From: Hemibagrus wyckioides
Taxonomy: Eukaryota > Chordata > Actinopteri > Siluriformes > Bagridae
Reading direction: 5' to 3'
Length of the DNA stretch: 64,000 nucleotides
Assembly: GCF_019097595.1 (NCBI RefSeq)
Contig: NC_080714.1
Coordinates: forward strand, 21,685,759-21,749,758
This document shows positions 50,101-60,804 of this stretch, in pieces. Every line of letters begins with the position of its first letter. Position 1 is the first letter of the stretch. The notes below the pieces were generated by a model that was not told the origin of the DNA, made no database searches, and saw nothing but the letters and a program-made list of their open reading frames with translations. A program made the translations under genes and the position numbers.

Positions 50101-53100
50101 GAAGTGGTGAGAACATGGAGGAATTTATTGCGGCAACATTAAAGGGGCAGTTTGTAATTTTTTTTTGCTGTTTGCAAGGTGAATCACAATCGTAGTTAAA
50201 CCAAGTGGCACCAAAGAACGATGCCACAGCCATCAATCGGCTGTACACTGTCAATCAGAGCAACAATAGTGAGCGAGCTCATGTATGTGGAAGAGATCAG
50301 TCAGTGCTTTCTTCCAAAGTGGGCTGGCTTCAGGTGTCTCACTAGCCTTCACCCTCACTGGTTGGTTTCTATTGTGTGAAAGGTAGAGCTAGCTAGTGGG
50401 TGGGAATTGACGAATTGAGAGAAAACGGAGTAAAATTTTGCCCTTCATAACCAAACAATTGACACTGGGTGTTCAGATCCCACCACTACCAAGCTGCTGC
50501 CTCCAGGTCCTTGAGCAAAGCATTTCTGGTATCCTTATCCAGAGCAACTTACAATTTATCTCATTTTCTCATACAACTGAGCAGTTAAGGGTTAAGGGGC
50601 CCAAAGATGGCAGTTTATTGGCCTGTGATTTGGACTTACAACCTTCTAATCTGTAATCCAATACCTTAACCACTATGCTACCACAGTCTACCAGTCTTTA
50701 ACCTTCAACTGTGTAAAGTAAGAAGTATGTATGTTGCTCTGAATAAGGACGTCTGCCAAATGCAGTAAATGTAAAATGGAAATGATCCGCTTTGTCTGGG
50801 GGTGTGGCTAAATTCCCGGCTGAAGAAATGTAAATAGAAACTAGGCAAGTTTTTTATGGTGATGTTGGGAATCCCAGATTTTCTAATATCTAATTGAAAT
50901 TGAAGTATTCATTTAAATACTGCACCTTTAAGCCCTGCCTCATTGTAATGTTTTGAAATATCTGAATCAGAAAACATTACACTTTTGCTTGCTGTTCACA
51001 GGTTTAATGAGACGTTCACACTAAACCCTGCCCTCCCCGAAGAGAAGGACATGTCACTGCGAGCGCTGCTGGAGAGACGTTTGGGAAGTCTGTCAGCACG
51101 TAACCATCAGGAGATGACCTACGTGAGAGACCTTACTTGTCATAGTTTCTTTGCTAAAAACTATTAAGTTACATTTGCATTGTTCACTCACACAAAAATA
51201 TGTGATTTTTTTTTTTTCTCTAGCTGTTTCTGTTGGTGCTGAGGTCACTGCACCTCTACTGTCGTCTGGTGCTCTCACTACAACCATTATCCTTCAAGCC
51301 ACCAACAAAAAAGGTAGATTTGTGTGTGTATCGACTTTTTTTGGACGGATAGGGATATATGAGCTCAGATGCATTTCGGCATTGATTAACTAGTTAAGTG
51401 TGTTGTGTTTTTTTCCCCTTCAGGAAAAGGCACAAACCTCCAGCAGTCCTCTTTCTAAAGAGAAATCTAATGAAGCTGATAAAAAGCCACCAGAACCCAA
51501 AGTTTCCCCTGGGTCCAAACGCCCATCTTCTTCCAGTACTGAGGGGCAACCGAAGAGGGGCGGAAAGAGACAGAAAAGGAATGTTGAGGATGGAGGGGAC
51601 AAGGAGAAAGAAGCAGTAGGGGGACAAAGGCCAAAAAACACCAAAAGAAGGAGTACTGCATCCAAAGTGTCATATAAAGAAGATAGCACGGACGGGGAAG
51701 AGGAGCTTAGTGATGGGGATGAGTTTCATCTGTCCAGCGAGGATGACAGCGATGATTCAGAGCGTGGTGCAAAAAGGTCTAAGAAGAATTCAAAGGCTAA
51801 AGGAAAGGGCAAAAGTCAGGCTCCACGATGCTCCAGCAAGATCAAGAAGAGAATAAAGGAGGAGGAGGAGGACGACGACGAGGATGAAGAGGAGGAAGAA
51901 GAAGAAGAAGAAGATTTAGAAGAAGAGCTAGAAGGGAAAAAGCAGCGAAGGAGAAAGAGGCAGGGGAAAGGAGATGATGAATGGATAGAGGTGTACCTGA
52001 AAGGTGCAAAGAGATGGATATGTGTTGATGTTGATCAAGGGGTGGGGCAACCAGAGCTCTGCTCTAATCAGGTCACTCAGCCAATTACGTATGTAGTGGG
52101 TGTAGATGACCACGGTTACCTGAAAGACGTGAGCAGCAGATACGACCCCACCTGGCTCACGGCGTCAAGGAAACGACGTATCAACTCGGAGTGGTGGGAG
52201 GAGACGTTAAGCTTTTACGAGTGTCCCGATTCTGAACAGAAAAAGGAAGAAGATAAAGAGGTACTGGAAGACCACAAGAATGTGCACATATATTCACATA
52301 TTAATTGCTTAAAATATTTTGTGTTTATTCTGCACTTCCGAGTTAGGGCACTGATTCCCACCTCTGCCCTGTAATTACGTATGTTTGCATGTTCTCCTTG
52401 GGGGTATTCAATCCAGTTTCCTGTCCAAAGCCATGCATTGTAGGCTGATTGGCATCTCTAAATTGTCCATAGTGTGCCTGTGCGTCCATGATGTCCTCTG
52501 CCTTGTGCCTGTAATCTCCTGGGATAGGCTCCAGGTTCCTCAAGACCCTGTATAGGATAAGCATGGATGGATGGGATGGATGAAAATTGATAGCTAATAG
52601 GACAAAGAATTTTGTTTTGAGGGACATCATTTAAATACAGTTTCACTTAAAACATAGACTGTTTATGGATGCCTTACACTTATATATTTCATACATGTAC
52701 ATGTCTTTATGTATATTGTCCCCCTCTCTTGTGCTCTGTCTCTCTTTGTCTGTAACCCTACATGCTTGTTTCTCCACTATAGCTGCAGGCAAAGTTGATG
52801 GACAAGCCATTGCCAAAAGCGATATCGGAGTACAAAAGCCATCCTCTGTATGCACTGGAGAGGCACATGCTGAAGTACGAGGCACTGTATCCCCCCACTG
52901 CCACCATTTTGGGTTACTGTCGAGGAGAAGCTGTCTATTCACGGTAAAGTGTGTGTGAATGTACAAGGTCTGCTGGGCTTGTCGAACTCAGGGAACTGCA
53001 CGAAAAAGCCCTTCAAATGAAAGAAGTAAATGTTAAAGCACAGATGGTGTCACCTTGACTTAGTTCTAGTACACAGTTCACGGACTTGGATAACTAAAAT

Positions 53101-55226
53101 ACCTTCAGAAATATTTGGGACCTTAATGGGGTTTTCAGTGCTGCATGCTAGTATTGCACATGGACCGTAATATTTCTTTTGTAATGTATATTACAGCTTA
53201 GAGGAATACACACCCACACATGTATTTAAACACATTAATCCGCTCTAATAAAGTTTTTGTTGCATTTTCAGGGATTGTGTCCACACACTACATTCGAGAG
53301 ACACGTGGTTAAAGCAAGCACGCACTGTCCGACTCGGAGAGAAGCCTTACAAGGTGAGAAAGCAAAGACCCCTTCCATCAACTATGATGGAGATTTTAAT
53401 GTTAAAGAAATTCTGAGTGTAATTGTAAATCAATCCTATTGTTAAAGGAGAACATACATTATATTGCCAAAAGTTTTGGGACACCCCTCCTAATCATTGA
53501 ATCCAGGGGTTGGACTTGGCCCCTTAGTTCCAGTGAAAGGAACTCTTAATGCTTCAGCATACCAAAACAATTTGGACAATTTCATGCTCCCAACTTTGTG
53601 GGAAATCTATAACAGCTTCAACTCTTCAGGGAAAGCTTTCCAAGGATTAGGAGTGTGTTTGTGGAAATTTTTGACCATTCCTCTAGAAGCGCATTTGTGA
53701 GGTCAGGCACTGATGCTGGACGAGAAGGTCTGTCTCGCAGTCTCCGCTCTAATTCATCCCAAAGGTGTTCTATCAGGTTGAGGTCAAGACTCTGTGCAGG
53801 CCATTTCAAGTTCCTCCACACCAAACTCACTCATGCATGTCTTTATGGACCTTGTGTGCAGTCATGTTGGAACAGGAAGGGGTCATCCCCAAACTGTTCC
53901 CACAAAGTTGGGAGCATGAAATTGTCCAAAATGTCTTGGTATGCTGAAGCATTAAGAGTTCCTTTCACTGGAACTAAGGGGCCAAGCCCAACCCCTGAAA
54001 AACAACACCTGAATTCAATGATTTGGAGGGGTGTCCCAAAACTTTTGTAATGTAATGTAATGTAGGTTTTTACTTTGGCATTTGTGTTCATGTTTAGTCA
54101 CTTATATCCTGAAGAAAAGGGGCTTCATTCATGAAAATGAAAAAATATAAATGTAGAGCACTGTTTACAAATCTGATCCAAACTTCAATCTATATAATTA
54201 GAAGCAGGTATTCCCTGTACTTAAATTTAACTAGGTGTAAGTATATGTAGTGCTAAGGCTAAATTAGTGTTTGCGCCCCCTGTTGGTTCAGATGGTGAAG
54301 GGCTTCTCAAACCGCTCTCGGAAAGTCAGGATGATGTCTGAGAACAAGGATGAAAAGGACCTACCCCTGTTTGGCCTCTGGCAGACCGAGGAGTACCAGC
54401 CTCCAGTAGCCATCAACGGCAAGGTAAGTATGTCAACATGAGAGAGAATTTTATTAGCCAGGTGAGATTTAATCTACAGTGAATTTAATATTTACTCCTT
54501 CAACTGATGGCACATCTGGTAGAGTTGCTGCCTCGGAGAAGATCCCTTTACACTTGATTAAGTTTGAAACAAGGTTAATCATGCAAGTACAGGAAAAAAG
54601 ACAAACATTTGGATATATCTATTAAGATAAATACAGATGGGAAAAGACCAATCAGACAAAATTAACTTTCTGTCATGATAAAACATTTTATACTACAGTG
54701 TTGAATGTTCCAGTCTGATTGGTCAGAAGGTGTGGATTAATGTTCAGGAACAGTACAGGATCTAATACATCTAATAGTAATGTTCAGGATCTAATACATT
54801 CTCTTGCATGGTGGCCACTCTGCATGATCTAAGCCTTACAATCAACTTGGTTTTTATTTAAAAATGTGTTGTTTAATAAAGAAAAAATTCTAATTACTAA
54901 TGGTTTATGTTAAGATGAGGTCTATGCAATATTTGGATCCTGTGCTCTCATTGCTGTGGCCTGGGTTCGTTTCTAACCCAGTCACTGAGGAGTTAACACT
55001 CCCAAGCCTGGATGAAATGGGTGGGTTGTGTCAGGAAGGGCATCCGGTGTAAATCCTGTGCCATATCAAATATGCGGACGAGATGATCCGTTTTGGCGAC
55101 CCTGAAGAGGGAGCAGCCAAAAGAATTTAGCCGGTGTCCGGCACGGGAAAGTCTTCAGAACAGAGGAGTTTAAGCTTCCCAGTTTCTCATTAAAGTGACA
55201 AGCAGTGGGTTTGTTTTGTGAGAGCA

Positions 55227-55257
<31 letters not shown>

Positions 55258-58200
55258 TGCTGGTGAGGGAATGATTATCAGTGCTGTAATAACAGAAACT
55301 TAACTTCTCATGGACAGTAATTAAATATAATAGGTGTAGGAGTATGATGTGTCATGCGTTAATAAATTTGTAATCGTTGGCAAATAACCATGGTATAAGT
55401 GGAACGACACACTTCACACCATGCTGTTATATGAAAATCATACACTTCAGGGTGGTGAACGCTCTCCACTTTACATCACGCCATTGTTTTTGTATAAAGG
55501 CGCGACCTGCCGCATGTCATTCCTCACGTGCCGTGTTGATATGTGCAAATGCAACTTCATGTACGTGATTTATGAATCCTGTGCCATATAATGTGCGAGA
55601 GAGTATTAGTTTGCTGCACAGTGTGATAATTCAGCAGTGTGTGGGTTGGTGTTAATGAAGTTTTTTTCCAGACAGTTATTGAGCTTGGGGGGAAGAAACC
55701 GTTCCTTTGTCTGGACGTTTGTTTGTTTTTATAGTCCGATGTCTCGACACTGAAGGAGATGGATGTCAGCGCTGCTGGTCTGCAGTCATTTAGATTTGTG
55801 GGGGTTGGAAAATAATGGCACTTTTGGAGCAAGCCGGAGCAATGCAGAGGGCTAAAGATCGGTGATGTGTTTGTTTGTTTCTATGTGTTGCAGATTCCAC
55901 GTAACGACTTTGGAAACGTGTACATGTTTCAACCATCCATGTTGCCGGTGGGGTGTGTGCATCTGCATCTGCCTAATCTGAACAGAGTGGCTCGAAAACT
56001 CAACCTGGACTGTGCTCCTGCTGTAACAGGCTTCGATTTCCATGGAGGATACTCACATGCTGTGTAAGTGTGTGTCTTGCGAATTGGTAAAGTCTCCAAG
56101 CATATTAATTGAAATGACAGCCCACACTCTGCAGACATATGGAAGTTACAGAAACTCTAGTCACAACAGAAAGAGAGAGGTGTTCAAAAGCGACAGAAAC
56201 CTATATTTATGCCAGACTTTCTTTTCTTTTTTTTCGGTTTGAGTTTTAATTCCCCTCTTACACTGATATTTCATATACATTTATGCCATTTGGCAGATGC
56301 TCACATCCAGAGAGATTTCTGGAAGCGCTTGTGTAGTTGAATAACAAACATCTCCTTATGCTAGTGCGGTTCAGCCAATTAGACTCGGTTGCGTTTTATC
56401 TTTATACTACTTTTGAAACTGTCAGTTTTTACAGGAATCTGCACATAGATTTAGATCCCTAATGAGCAAACTAGAGGTGACAGTGATGAGCAACAAGAAG
56501 ACATGTTTAAGAAGAAAGAAAACTCTCTTTCTACTCCACTCTACTAGCAAAACTTTGAACGTACAGTTAGTATTGTATAGTATTGTTTCCGACAGTTTAA
56601 ATGTTCTCCTGCCTGAGTGTTGCATGTAAATGTTAATGTAAATGTTAGCCCTTGTGTTGCGATTACGTTCACAGCAAAATTTGCATTCGTTTTGTCAGCG
56701 CATTTGTATTTGCAGCATGTTGGTAAAATGTTTCGGGAGTGTACATTTGCGTGGCATCTAATCGTCGTGTCATTGTTCTGCAGAACTGACGGCTACATTG
56801 TTTGTGAGGAACATGAAGAGATTCTGAAAGCTGCCTGGGAAAACGAGCAAGAGATTCAAAAGAAGAAGGAACAAGAGGTGCGTGTGTGTGTCTGTCTGTG
56901 TATGTGTCTGTGTATGTGCACACCTGTGTGTGTATATAGTGTGTGTTTGTGTGTGCGTGTGCACGTCTGTGTATGTGCACACCTGTGTGTGTATATAGTG
57001 TGTGTTTGTGTGTGCGTGTGCACGTCTGTGTATGTGCACACCTGTGTGTGTATATAGTGTGTGTTTGTGTGTGCGTGTGCACATGTCTGTGTATGTGCAC
57101 ACCTGTGTGTGTATATAGTGTGTGTTTGTGTGTGCGTGTGCACGTCTGTGTATGTGCACACCTGTGTGTGTATATAGTGTGTGTTTGTGTGTGCGTGTGC
57201 ACGTCTGTGTATGTGCACACCTGTGTGTGTATATAGTGTGTGTTTGTGTGTGCGTGTGCACATGTCTGTGTATGTGCATGCCTGTGTGTATATAGTGTGT
57301 GTGTGTGTGTGTGCATGTCTGTGTATGTGCATGCCTGTGTGTATATAGTGTGTGTGTGTGTGTGCATGTCTGTGTATGTGCATGCCTGTGTGTATATAGT
57401 GTGTGTGTGTGTGTGCATGTCTGTGTATGTGCATGCCTGTGTGTATATAGTGTGTGTGTGTGCATGTCTGTGTATGTGCATGCCTGTGTGTATATAGTGT
57501 GTGTGTGTGTGTGTGTGCATGTCTGTGTATGTGCATGCCTGTGTGTATATAGTGTGTGTGTGTGTGTGTGCATGTCTGTGTATGTGCATGCCTGTGTGTA
57601 TATAGTGTGTGTGTGTGTGTGCATGTCTGTGTATGTGCATGCCTGTGTGTATATAGTGTGTGTGTGTGCATGTCTGTGTATGTGCATGCCTGTGTGTATA
57701 TAGTGTGTGTGTGTGTGTGTGCATGTCTGTGTATGTGCATGCCTGTGTGTATATAGTGTGTGTGTGTGTGCATGTCTGTGTGTATATAGTGTGTGTGCAT
57801 GTCTGTGTATGTGCATGCCTGTGTGTATATAGTGTGTGTGTGTGTGTGTGTGTGTGTGCATGTCTGTGTGTATATAGTGTGTGTGTGTGCATGTCTGTGT
57901 ATGTGCATGCCTGTGTGTATATAGTGTGTGTGTGTGCATGTCTGTGTATGTGCATGCCTGTGTGTATATAGTGTGTGTGTGTGTGCATGTCTGTGTATGT
58001 GCATGCCTGTGTGTATATAGTGTGTGTGTGTGTGCATGTCTGTGTATGTGCATGCCTGTGTGTATATAGTGTGTGTGTGTGTGTGTGCATGTCTGTGTAT
58101 GTGCATGCCTGTGTGTATATAGTGTGTGTGTGCATGTCTGTGTATGTGCATGCCTGTGTGTATATAATGTGTGTGTGTGTGCATGTCTGTGTATGTGCAT

Positions 58201-58391
58201 GCCTGTGTGTATATAGTGTGTGTGTGTGTGTGTGCATGTCTGTGTATGTGCATGCCTGTGTGTATATATGGTGTGTGTGTGTATGTTCCTGCCTGTGTGT
58301 ATATAGTGTGTGTGTGTGTGCATGTCTGTGTATGTGCATGCTTGTGTGTATATATGGTGTGTGTGTGTGTATGTTCCTGCCTGTGTGTATA

Positions 58392-58425
<34 letters not shown>

Positions 58426-59261
58426 ATGTCTGTGTATGTGCATGCCTGTGTGTATATATGGGGTGTGTGTGTGTTTGTGTGTGTGTGCGGTTTAATTGAA
58501 CTGTGATAGAAGAGCAGTTTCGAGCCCGTCTGTAATATATGAGCGGCTGCGGAGACTTTGACTGACTCATCCTTTATGAAAGTTCATTATTAAAATGAGA
58601 ACATATGGATTGTTTCAGCACGCAAACTAATACACACAGTAATATGGATTAGTTTGAGACTCCCTGCTTTTCCTGTGTGGCTTTGATAAATAGTTTTGCC
58701 CACCACAGCCTTGTGATGTATTATAATGTCTACACAATAGAATCTATAAGCAGTGCGAGATTAATGTTGGTTATCTAAAGAATGGGAGCAATTATTTAAT
58801 CTTTTCTTTAATGCCTGTAGTGAATATGTATGATAGGTTTTTTTTTCAGTTCATCCATTTTAAAGTGACTTTTGAAACCTTTGCGTGTGTGTGTCTACAG
58901 ATTGTTTATTGTACTGTTTGTGTTTTGTCTGTTGGAACAGAAGCGTGAGAAGCGAGCGCTGGCTAACTGGAAGCTGCTGGTGAAAGGGTTGTTGATTAAA
59001 GAGAGGCTGCAGCGGCGTTACGGACAGCAGGGCATGGCTAAGGACACGGGTATTGCAAAAAGTGGAGAAGAAGCAGCAGAGGGATTCTCATCTGGAGAGG
59101 AGGATGAAGGTGGGGCTCACACAGCTCCACCATCTCTGGCTGTTTCATGGCCTCAGAACAGGCAGGAGGAGCAGGAAGAAGGAGGAGTTAAAAAGTCTGC
59201 CAGTAAGAGGGAGAGGCGTGGCCAGCAGAAACATCTCTTCCCTTTTGAAAAGCCGGTGTGA
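47004..59261 (+). CDS. xpc: XPC, DNA damage recognition subunit of nucleotide excision repair
   Basis: XPC with RAD23B and centrin-2 scans nuclear DNA for helix distortions and recruits TFIIH. The 14 coding exons are 47004-47112, 48602-48868, 49002-49113, 49725-49809, 49949-50106, 51002-51122, 51224-51313, 51424-52260, 52783-52943, 53272-53353, 54292-54423, 55894-56063, 56784-56877 and 58941-59261. They sum to 2739 bases, 912 codons plus stop (human XPC is 940), and every junction is in phase with GT-AG borders. Order: basic/acidic N-terminus, Rad4 transglutaminase-like fold split by a long charged insert, beta-hairpin domains 1-3, then the centrin-binding helix ([20 protein letters not shown], from N815) and the HLFPFE end. 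W659 in [10 protein letters not shown] is the residue whose human counterpart (W690) is hit in xeroderma pigmentosum. The ATG at 47004 follows AAC and matches MAKHKHRA. No frameshift is present, so the gene looks functional. Confidence 0.97.
47664..48179 (+). mobile_element. Internally deleted Tc1-like element (family C) in xpc intron 1
   Basis: The ends TATATTGCCAAAAGTTTTGG and CAAAACTTTTGGCAATATA are inverted repeats. The 5' two thirds of the transposase are missing; the frame resumes near the VKGTLNASA region and [15 protein letters not shown], but carries frameshifts later. Same family as 60805-61983. Confidence 0.9.
48602..48868 (+). CDS. xpc: xpc exon 2
   Basis: Residues 37-125: a basic stretch ([20 protein letters not shown]), then acidic sequence ending [12 protein letters not shown], which resembles the acidic TFIIH-p62-binding type of motif in the human N-terminus. 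The donor GTGTGTTTGTG is a GT-rich tract. Confidence 0.95.
48946..48991. repeat. (TTTA)n(GT)n tract before the xpc exon 3 acceptor
   Basis: About eight TTTA units then seven GT units, ten bases upstream of the acceptor AG at 49000-49001. Confidence 0.95.
49002..49113 (+). CDS. xpc: xpc exon 3
   Basis: Residues 126-163 ([14 protein letters not shown] ... EARHKRQKK). A (TTTA)n(GT)n tract precedes the acceptor, and the donor is itself the start of (GT)n at 49114. Confidence 0.9.
49114..49156. repeat. (GT)n microsatellite that forms the xpc exon 3 donor
   Basis: GTGTGTGTGTGTGTGTCTGTG starts at the first intron base, so the splice donor is the first GT of the tract. Confidence 0.92.
49725..49809 (+). 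CDS. xpc: xpc exon 4
   Basis: Residues 163-191 ([20 protein letters not shown] ...DTHK), the helix that leads into the transglutaminase-like domain. Donor CAAG|GTGCGTGTGTG. Confidence 0.95.
49949..50106 (+). CDS. xpc: xpc exon 5
   Basis: Residues 192-244 ([20 protein letters not shown] ... VYLEGLLKW), first lobe of the transglutaminase-like fold. Phase 2 at the donor; the Trp codon is split. Confidence 0.96.
50505..50780. repeat. SINE-like interspersed repeat in xpc intron 5
   Basis: Contains 'cttatccagagcaacttaca', 'gggttaaggggcccaaaga', 'cttaaccactatgctacca' and the tail 'gaataaggacgtctgccaaa'. Same type as at 29505 and 30700. Confidence 0.7.
51002..51122 (+). CDS. xpc: xpc exon 6
   Basis: Residues 244-284 ([20 protein letters not shown] ... 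HQEMTY), transglutaminase-like domain. Confidence 0.95.
51224..51313 (+). CDS. xpc: xpc exon 7
   Basis: Residues 285-314 ([20 protein letters not shown] ... PPTKK), the hydrophobic helix matching human [20 protein letters not shown]. Confidence 0.96.
51424..52260 (+). CDS. xpc: xpc exon 8 (long charged insert plus second lobe)
   Basis: Residues 315-593. The first two thirds are a Lys/Glu/Ser-rich disordered insert, including an unbroken acidic run coded by GAG/GAC/GAA repeats at about 51858-51930. The last third ([20 protein letters not shown] ... [20 protein letters not shown] ... [11 protein letters not shown]) completes the transglutaminase-like fold. The frame is open throughout. Confidence 0.96.
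52385..52590. repeat. Mermaid/Merman-like repeat in xpc intron 8
   Basis: Contains 'ggcatctctaaattgtccat', 'ctgggataggctccaggttc' and a GGATGGATGGGATGGATG end. Confidence 0.75.
52783..52943 (+). CDS. xpc: xpc exon 9 (beta-hairpin domain 1)
   Basis: Residues 594-647 ([20 protein letters not shown] ... [13 protein letters not shown]). BHD1 contacts undamaged duplex DNA in Rad4 structures. The split Arg codon is completed in exon 10. Confidence 0.97.
53272..53353 (+). CDS. xpc: xpc exon 10 (beta-hairpin domain 2)
   Basis: Residues 647-674 ([20 protein letters not shown] ... GEKPYK), including W659. BHD2 inserts next to the lesion together with BHD3. Confidence 0.97.
53460..54048 (-). mobile_element. 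Foldback Tc1-like element (family C) in xpc intron 10
   Basis: Read on the minus strand from 54048 it has the normal 5' end, then [20 protein letters not shown] and the C-terminal [11 protein letters not shown] block. The expected 3' terminus is replaced by an inverted copy of its own 5' end (53460-53606). The two arms of about 145 bases are reverse complements of each other with a few differences. Confidence 0.88.
54292..54423 (+). CDS. xpc: xpc exon 11 (beta-hairpin domain 3, start)
   Basis: Residues 675-718 ([20 protein letters not shown] ... [15 protein letters not shown]). Donor is a full-consensus GTAAGT. Confidence 0.97.
54940..55135 (+). mobile_element. Retroposon tail (RTE/SINE-like) in xpc intron 11
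   Basis: Contains 'gtgtcaggaagggcatccgg', 'atcaaatatgcggacgagat' and 'ggcgaccctgaagagggagc', a very common 3' tail in fish genomes. Family placement is by recall. Confidence 0.55.
55226..55250. repeat. (GA)n microsatellite in xpc intron 11
   Basis: About twelve GA units. Confidence 0.9.
55894..56063 (+). CDS. xpc: xpc exon 12 (beta-hairpin domain 3)
   Basis: Residues 719-775 ([20 protein letters not shown] ... [14 protein letters not shown]), the most conserved block of the Rad4/XPC family. Confidence 0.97.
56784..56877 (+). CDS. xpc: xpc exon 13
   Basis: Residues 775-806 ([20 protein letters not shown] ... KKEQE), end of BHD3 and start of the C-terminal helix. Donor GTGCGTGTGTG is the first bases of the 1.6 kb minisatellite. 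Confidence 0.96.
56878..58490. repeat. GT-rich minisatellite filling the start of xpc intron 13
   Basis: About 30 tandem copies. The first six or so are about 60 bases long, with a TTTGTGTGTGCGTGTGCAC core and GCACACCTGTG. The rest are about 45-55 bases with GCATGTCTGTGTATGTGCAT and a TATATAGTG end, and vary mainly in the number of GT units. The array starts at the donor of exon 13 itself. Confidence 0.96.
58941..59261 (+). CDS. xpc: xpc exon 14 (centrin- and TFIIH-binding tail)
   Basis: Residues 807-912. The centrin-2-binding helix [20 protein letters not shown] keeps the W-L-L anchor spacing. It is followed by an acidic stretch, [12 protein letters not shown] and the terminal HLFPFEKPV, matching the human C-terminus that binds TFIIH. 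Stop TGA at 59259-59261. Confidence 0.97.
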   Translation, partial: KREKRALANWKLLVKGLLIKERLQRRYGQQGMAKDTGIAKSGEEAAEGFSSGEEDEGGAHTAPPSLAVSWPQNRQEEQEEGGVKKSASKRERRGQQKHLFPFEKPV

Positions 59262-60804
59262 TGATTGCTATCACTTGCTTTCTCTTTCCTCTCAGTACTA
59301 GAGTCACAGATTTCTTTGCCATCGTCTGAACTTAAATGACATGGATTTCCAGTTCCTTTCCACAGCAGTTTGTGTAACAAGTCCGTCTTTTGTCTCCGTC
59401 CTTGCCACTTAATTAAACGGAAACGAACCAACCACATGCAAGAAATTTAACACATTTCCATGAACGGAAAATCTGTTTACCTAAAACCTATTTATAGTGG
59501 AGGACAAAGGGCAGCTGTTGCATTTCATTAATAAAAATTAGCATCCATAATTGTTATATTCCAACCATAAAGGTCTTCAAAAGAGATTTTTAATCAAGTT
59601 GTTTATAAGGTAGAGTTTCAACTGTTTGTAGTATGTGGAAGCTTGTAAAAATTCTTTCTGTCAATTGCTCATAATTTCACGTGGTAGTCTTATGCAAGGT
59701 TTAAAAATCCCGAGTATTTCTATACAGATAAACTACATCCCTCTTAATCCAATGCTGCTTTTTCACTGGTAGTTTTTCTGGAGCTCAAGGGCTGTTAGTT
59801 ATTGAGTCTCAATCATTTCAGTGCGTCAAGTCAAGTATTTTCAGTACAGGAGTACAGGATTGGCTGCGTGTGCGTCTTCCTTCCCCAAATCCCTACACTG
59901 CGCCAGTGACAGGAGGCCAGTAATGTGTCTATATTTCTCATAAAGCCTAAACACTAATCTTCTAAGAAACCTGATGGATCGTTCTTCCGCTTAAAGTACT
60001 GTATAAATGTTTAGTCTTCGACATACTGACTTATAATCAATATACCCAGCTAATCTCAGAGGCATTTTACATATGAAAATTAAATTCAGCTTTCGCCTAC
60101 ACCCTGTACTGTTAAATCTGCTTTACAATCCACATTCATTAAGACATGTAGGGCTTTTTTTACTGTAATAATCTTGTTCATGACTGATGTTGATTTTTCA
60201 CTCTTAAAGAATGTTTTATTATTCAGGGTTATTTTTCTGGAAAACATTTATAAAAAAAAAAAAATTAAAACCTAAAGAAATAATAAAAACATTATGTAAG
60301 TGGCCTATGAGTGTTTACTTACCCCCATTATAATCTAACTACATACAGCCATTTCCAGAAATATTTACACCCTTGATTGCAAATACCTGATGAACACTTG
60401 TTCAATATTATATCCTTAATAATATATGTGGCAAAATTATTGACTTATTCAAGAATGTGAAGCCATACACTGCCTTCACATTCTTGAACACACTTAAAAA
60501 GCTTTCAAGATAAGCAACGAACATGGTTATTGACCTGCTTAAGTGAGATAATGGATCTAAAACAAGCACAAGCTGTTAAAATACTATTAAGCACAGTTGT
60601 GGTCATGACTGAAAAAAAAGATTTGAATATTTAAAAAAGCTCAGGACTGAAACACGCAGTGATTGTGATCATCATGTTTGGAGAAAGTTTGGAGATAATA
60701 TACAAGGTAAAGCCCTCAAACTTGCTGTAAAATATAGAGGAAGTTTAGGATCTTAGATGAAGGATGAGGACATCATGAATTTCCCTGATCACCAGGATTA
60801 CTTA
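59262..60804. other. xpc 3' UTR and intergenic DNA
   Basis: AATAAA hexamers occur at about 59530 and further downstream near 60280, so the 3' end of xpc is not fixed. The rest is AT-rich and no other gene is seen. Confidence 0.45.

Noticed and set aside
51394..51689. Antisense frames over xpc exon 8
   Set aside because: Shadows of the highly charged coding sequence; no independent support.
56878..58490. Possible CRISPR-like array
   Set aside because: The units are contiguous GT-rich repeats with no unique spacers, and the genome is a vertebrate.
56669..58570. Very long open frames on the minus strand (up to 633 codons, His/Thr-rich) and Cys/Val-rich frames on the plus strand
   Set aside because: They are translations of the GT-rich minisatellite in xpc intron 13. 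All frames are open because the unit lacks stops; there are no conserved domains.
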